Below are positions 5,979-7,617 of a stretch of 7,617 nucleotides of DNA, piece after piece. Under the pieces are notes generated by a model that was not told where the DNA came from, did no database searches, and saw only the letters and a program-made list of their open reading frames with translations. A program made the translations under genes and the position numbers. The first letter of the stretch is position 1. Each line of letters begins with the position of its first letter. This DNA comes from Pseudomonadota bacterium (lineage in GTDB: Bacteria > Pseudomonadota > Gammaproteobacteria > Xanthomonadales > Xanthomonadaceae). Where the stretch lies: contig JAFAFD010000281.1 in NCBI GenBank assembly GCA_023423675.1, forward strand, positions 1-7,617, read 5' to 3'.

Positions 5979-6782
5979 TCAGGTGGCATTGGCCAAAGCG
6001 ATGAATTCAGCCACATCCAGCTGTTCTGCACGGGCATCGGGGCGCACGCCGGCGGCCGCGAACTGCTCGGCCGTGACGACGTTGTTGAGCGCATTGCGCA
6101 GGGTCTTGCGGCGCTGCCCGAAGGCGGCCTTGACCACCTCGGCAAAGCGCTTGTGGTCGTTGATGTTGACGCTGGCCGGGTCACGCGGCACCAGCCGCAC
6201 CACGGCCGAATCGACCTTCGGCGGTGGCCGGAACGCGCCGGGCGGCACCACGAACAGCGAGGTCACCTGACAGTAGGCCTGCAGCATCACGCTGAGGCGG
6301 CCATAGACCTTGCTGCCCGGGCCGGCAGCCATGCGGTCCACCACTTCCTTCTGCAGCATGAAGTGCATGTCGCGGACGACCGCGGCGTGCTCCAGCGCGT
6401 GGAACAGGATGGGCGAGGAGATGTTGTAGGGCAGGCTGCCGACCAGGCGGATCGGCTCGCCGGCGGCCAGCGCGGTGAAATCCACGCGCAGCACGTCGCC
6501 CTGGACGATGGTCAGATCGCCCAGCGGTTCGGCGGCGGCGGTGAGCGGCGCGATCAGGTCGCGGTCGAACTCGATCACCGTCAGCGTCGGGTGCACGCGC
6601 AGCAGGGGCAGGGTGATCGCGCCCTGGCCGGGGCCGATCTCGACCAGACGGTCACCGTCCTTGGGATTGACCGCCATCACGATCTTGTCGATGTAGTGGC
6701 GGTCGGCCAGGAAATGCTGGCCAAGCTGCTTCTTGGCCGGGGCGGTGAACACCGGGCCGGAGGGGGAATGCGGGGAATTCAT
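5979..6782 (-). CDS. rsmA: 16S rRNA dimethyladenosine transferase (RsmA/KsgA)
   Basis: RsmA dimethylates the two adjacent adenosines (A1518 and A1519, E. coli numbering) near the 3' end of 16S rRNA, a late checkpoint in 30S assembly. The 267-residue protein carries KKQLGQHFL (17-25), the SAM-binding [10 protein letters not shown] (48-57), the acidic ribose-binding Glu71 in VIEFDRD (69-75), QGDVL (94-98), the catalytic motif IV written [11 protein letters not shown] (116-126), and the C-terminal [12 protein letters not shown] (221-232). Motif IV normally begins NLPY; here the first residue is Ser116 (AGC, bases 6437-6435), one base from an Asn codon. The start at 6782 is chosen because it makes a 4-nt ATGA overlap with pdxA; a longer frame to 6818 would lie inside pdxA. 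It is followed after 13 nt by apaG. Identity is certain; whether the Ser is a lineage variant or an assembly error is open. Confidence 0.97.
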   Translation of the reverse strand: MNSPHSPSGPVFTAPAKKQLGQHFLADRHYIDKIVMAVNPKDGDRLVEIGPGQGAITLPLLRVHPTLTVIEFDRDLIAPLTAAAEPLGDLTIVQGDVLRVDFTALAAGEPIRLVGSLPYNISSPILFHALEHAAVVRDMHFMLQKEVVDRMAAGPGSKVYGRLSVMLQAYCQVTSLFVVPPGAFRPPPKVDSAVVRLVPRDPASVNINDHKRFAEVVKAAFGQRRKTLRNALNNVVTAEQFAAAGVRPDARAEQLDVAEFIALANAT

Positions 6783-7617
6783 GCGCTCAGTGTACGTTGC
6801 CGGGCCAGCCGCGCACACAGCGCCGTTGCGGCCTGCAGGCTGGAAGGATCGGCGATGCCACGTCCGGCCAGCTCCAGCGCGGTGCCGTGGTCGACGGCCA
6901 CGCGCGGGTAGGGCAGGCCCAGGGTCAGGTTCACGGCCTGTTCGAAGCCGGAATACTTCAGTACCGGCAGGCCCTGGTCGTGGTACATGGCCAGCACGGT
7001 GTCGAAGCCGGCCAGCTTGGCCGGCAGGAAGGCGGTATCGGCCGGCAGCGGCCCGACCAGGTCCATGCCCTCCGCGCGCAGGCGCTGCAGCAGGGGGATG
7101 ACCAGGTCCAGCTCCTCGCGGCCGAGGTGGCCGTCTTCGCCGGCATGCGGGTTCAGCCCGAGCACGGCAATGCGTGGCGCGGGCAGGCCGAACTCGCGGC
7201 GCAGCGCGGCATGCACGGTGCGCAGGGTGTGTTCCAGGCTGGGCGCGGTGATCGCATCGGCCACCTCGCGCAGGGGCAGGTGGGTGGTGGCCAGGGCCAC
7301 GCGCACGATGTCGTTGGCCAGCATCATCACCACCTTCACCCCGGCCTGGTCGGCCAGCAGTTCGGTGGAGCCGCTGTAGGCGATGCCGCCCTGGTTGATC
7401 ACCGCCTTGTGCACCGGGCCGGTGACCACGCCCTGCAGCTCGCCGGACAGGCAGGCCTGGCCGGCCGCCAGCAACGCGCCGATCACCGCGCCCGCATTGG
7501 CGGGATCGGTCTGGCCGAAATGGCTGGGGGTGGTGTTGCCGAGGGGGCGCAGGCGCAGGTCGCCGGGCAGGCGGGCCTCGGCATCCTCGGGCAGCAGCTG
7601 CAGGGGCAGCTTCAGCG
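6779..7617 (-). CDS. pdxA: 4-hydroxythreonine-4-phosphate dehydrogenase (PdxA), 5' end beyond window
   Basis: PdxA oxidises 4-phosphohydroxy-L-threonine with NAD in the DXP-dependent pyridoxal phosphate pathway. About 278 residues are visible and the frame is still open at the right edge; E. coli PdxA has 329, so roughly 50 N-terminal residues are missing. From the edge inward: GQTDPANAGAVIGAL, TGPVHK, SGSTELLAD, ATTHLPL, LNPHAGEDGHLG, MYHDQGLPVLKY and VDHGTALELAGRG. The three metal-binding histidines (in ATTHL, NPHAG and MYHDQ) are spaced 45 and 55 residues apart, exactly as E. coli His166, His211 and His266. The usual GHTEF reads GSTEL (Ser codon at 7369-7367), where E. coli uses His136. 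The apparent start at 7486 is an internal GTG and not the true start. The stop overlaps rsmA by 4 nt. surA would be the expected upstream neighbour by analogy. Confidence 0.96.
   Translation of the reverse strand, partial: LKLPLQLLPEDAEARLPGDLRLRPLGNTTPSHFGQTDPANAGAVIGALLAAGQACLSGELQGVVTGPVHKAVINQGGIAYSGSTELLADQAGVKVVMMLANDIVRVALATTHLPLREVADAITAPSLEHTLRTVHAALRREFGLPAPRIAVLGLNPHAGEDGHLGREELDLVIPLLQRLRAEGMDLVGPLPADTAFLPAKLAGFDTVLAMYHDQGLPVLKYSGFEQAVNLTLGLPYPRVAVDHGTALELAGRGIADPSSLQAATALCARLARQRTLSA

Noticed and set aside
4553..6004. Long plus-strand open frame of 483 codons
   Set aside because: It is antisense to apaH and apaG, both of which have complete family motifs. The His/Arg/Ala-rich product resembles no protein I recognise.
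5966..6184. Long N-terminal extension of ApaG
   Set aside because: It reads through the 3' end of rsmA in another frame with low-complexity Arg/Ser/Pro content; ApaG homologues begin near 5965.

Overview
The window is high-GC gammaproteobacterial chromosome, most likely Stenotrophomonas (Xanthomonadaceae). I infer this from the protein sequences, from the GTAG-headed short palindromic repeats typical of S. maltophilia (the SMAG type of REP), and from the gene order. The first 63 bases are not genomic: they read as an Illumina Nextera P5/i5/mosaic-end adapter with a few substitutions, so the left edge is a contig end carrying untrimmed adapter.

Plus strand, 158-4381: six close-packed genes. 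lemA (outer-membrane-type lipoprotein) is followed after 3 nt by an exported TPM-domain protein with a glycine/aromatic tail. A one-base TGATG overlap leads to a second, cytosolic-looking TPM protein. A 36-nt gap with a possible promoter precedes lgt (prolipoprotein diacylglyceryl transferase), which overlaps thyA by ATGA, which in turn overlaps folA by ATGA. ThyA and FolA form the dTMP/tetrahydrofolate cycle. Lgt would lipidate LemA among many other lipoproteins.

Intergenic 4382-4558: the convergent junction holds a compound REP cluster, made of two 73/74-bp direct copies plus an inverted terminal hairpin.

Minus strand, 7617-4559: the classical pdxA-rsmA(ksgA)-apaG-apaH block, read right to left and tightly spaced (4-nt overlap, 13-nt gap, 15-nt gap). 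pdxA runs off the right edge without its start. The folA-><-apaH convergence is also the arrangement in E. coli.

No wholly new system is visible. Points worth a second look are the arginine/glycine-rich disordered tail on ApaH, a Ser in place of the first Asn of the RsmA NLPY motif, a Ser replacing the usual substrate-binding His of PdxA, the two-TPM lemA operon with its low-complexity tail, and the adapter contamination that falsely extends LemA.
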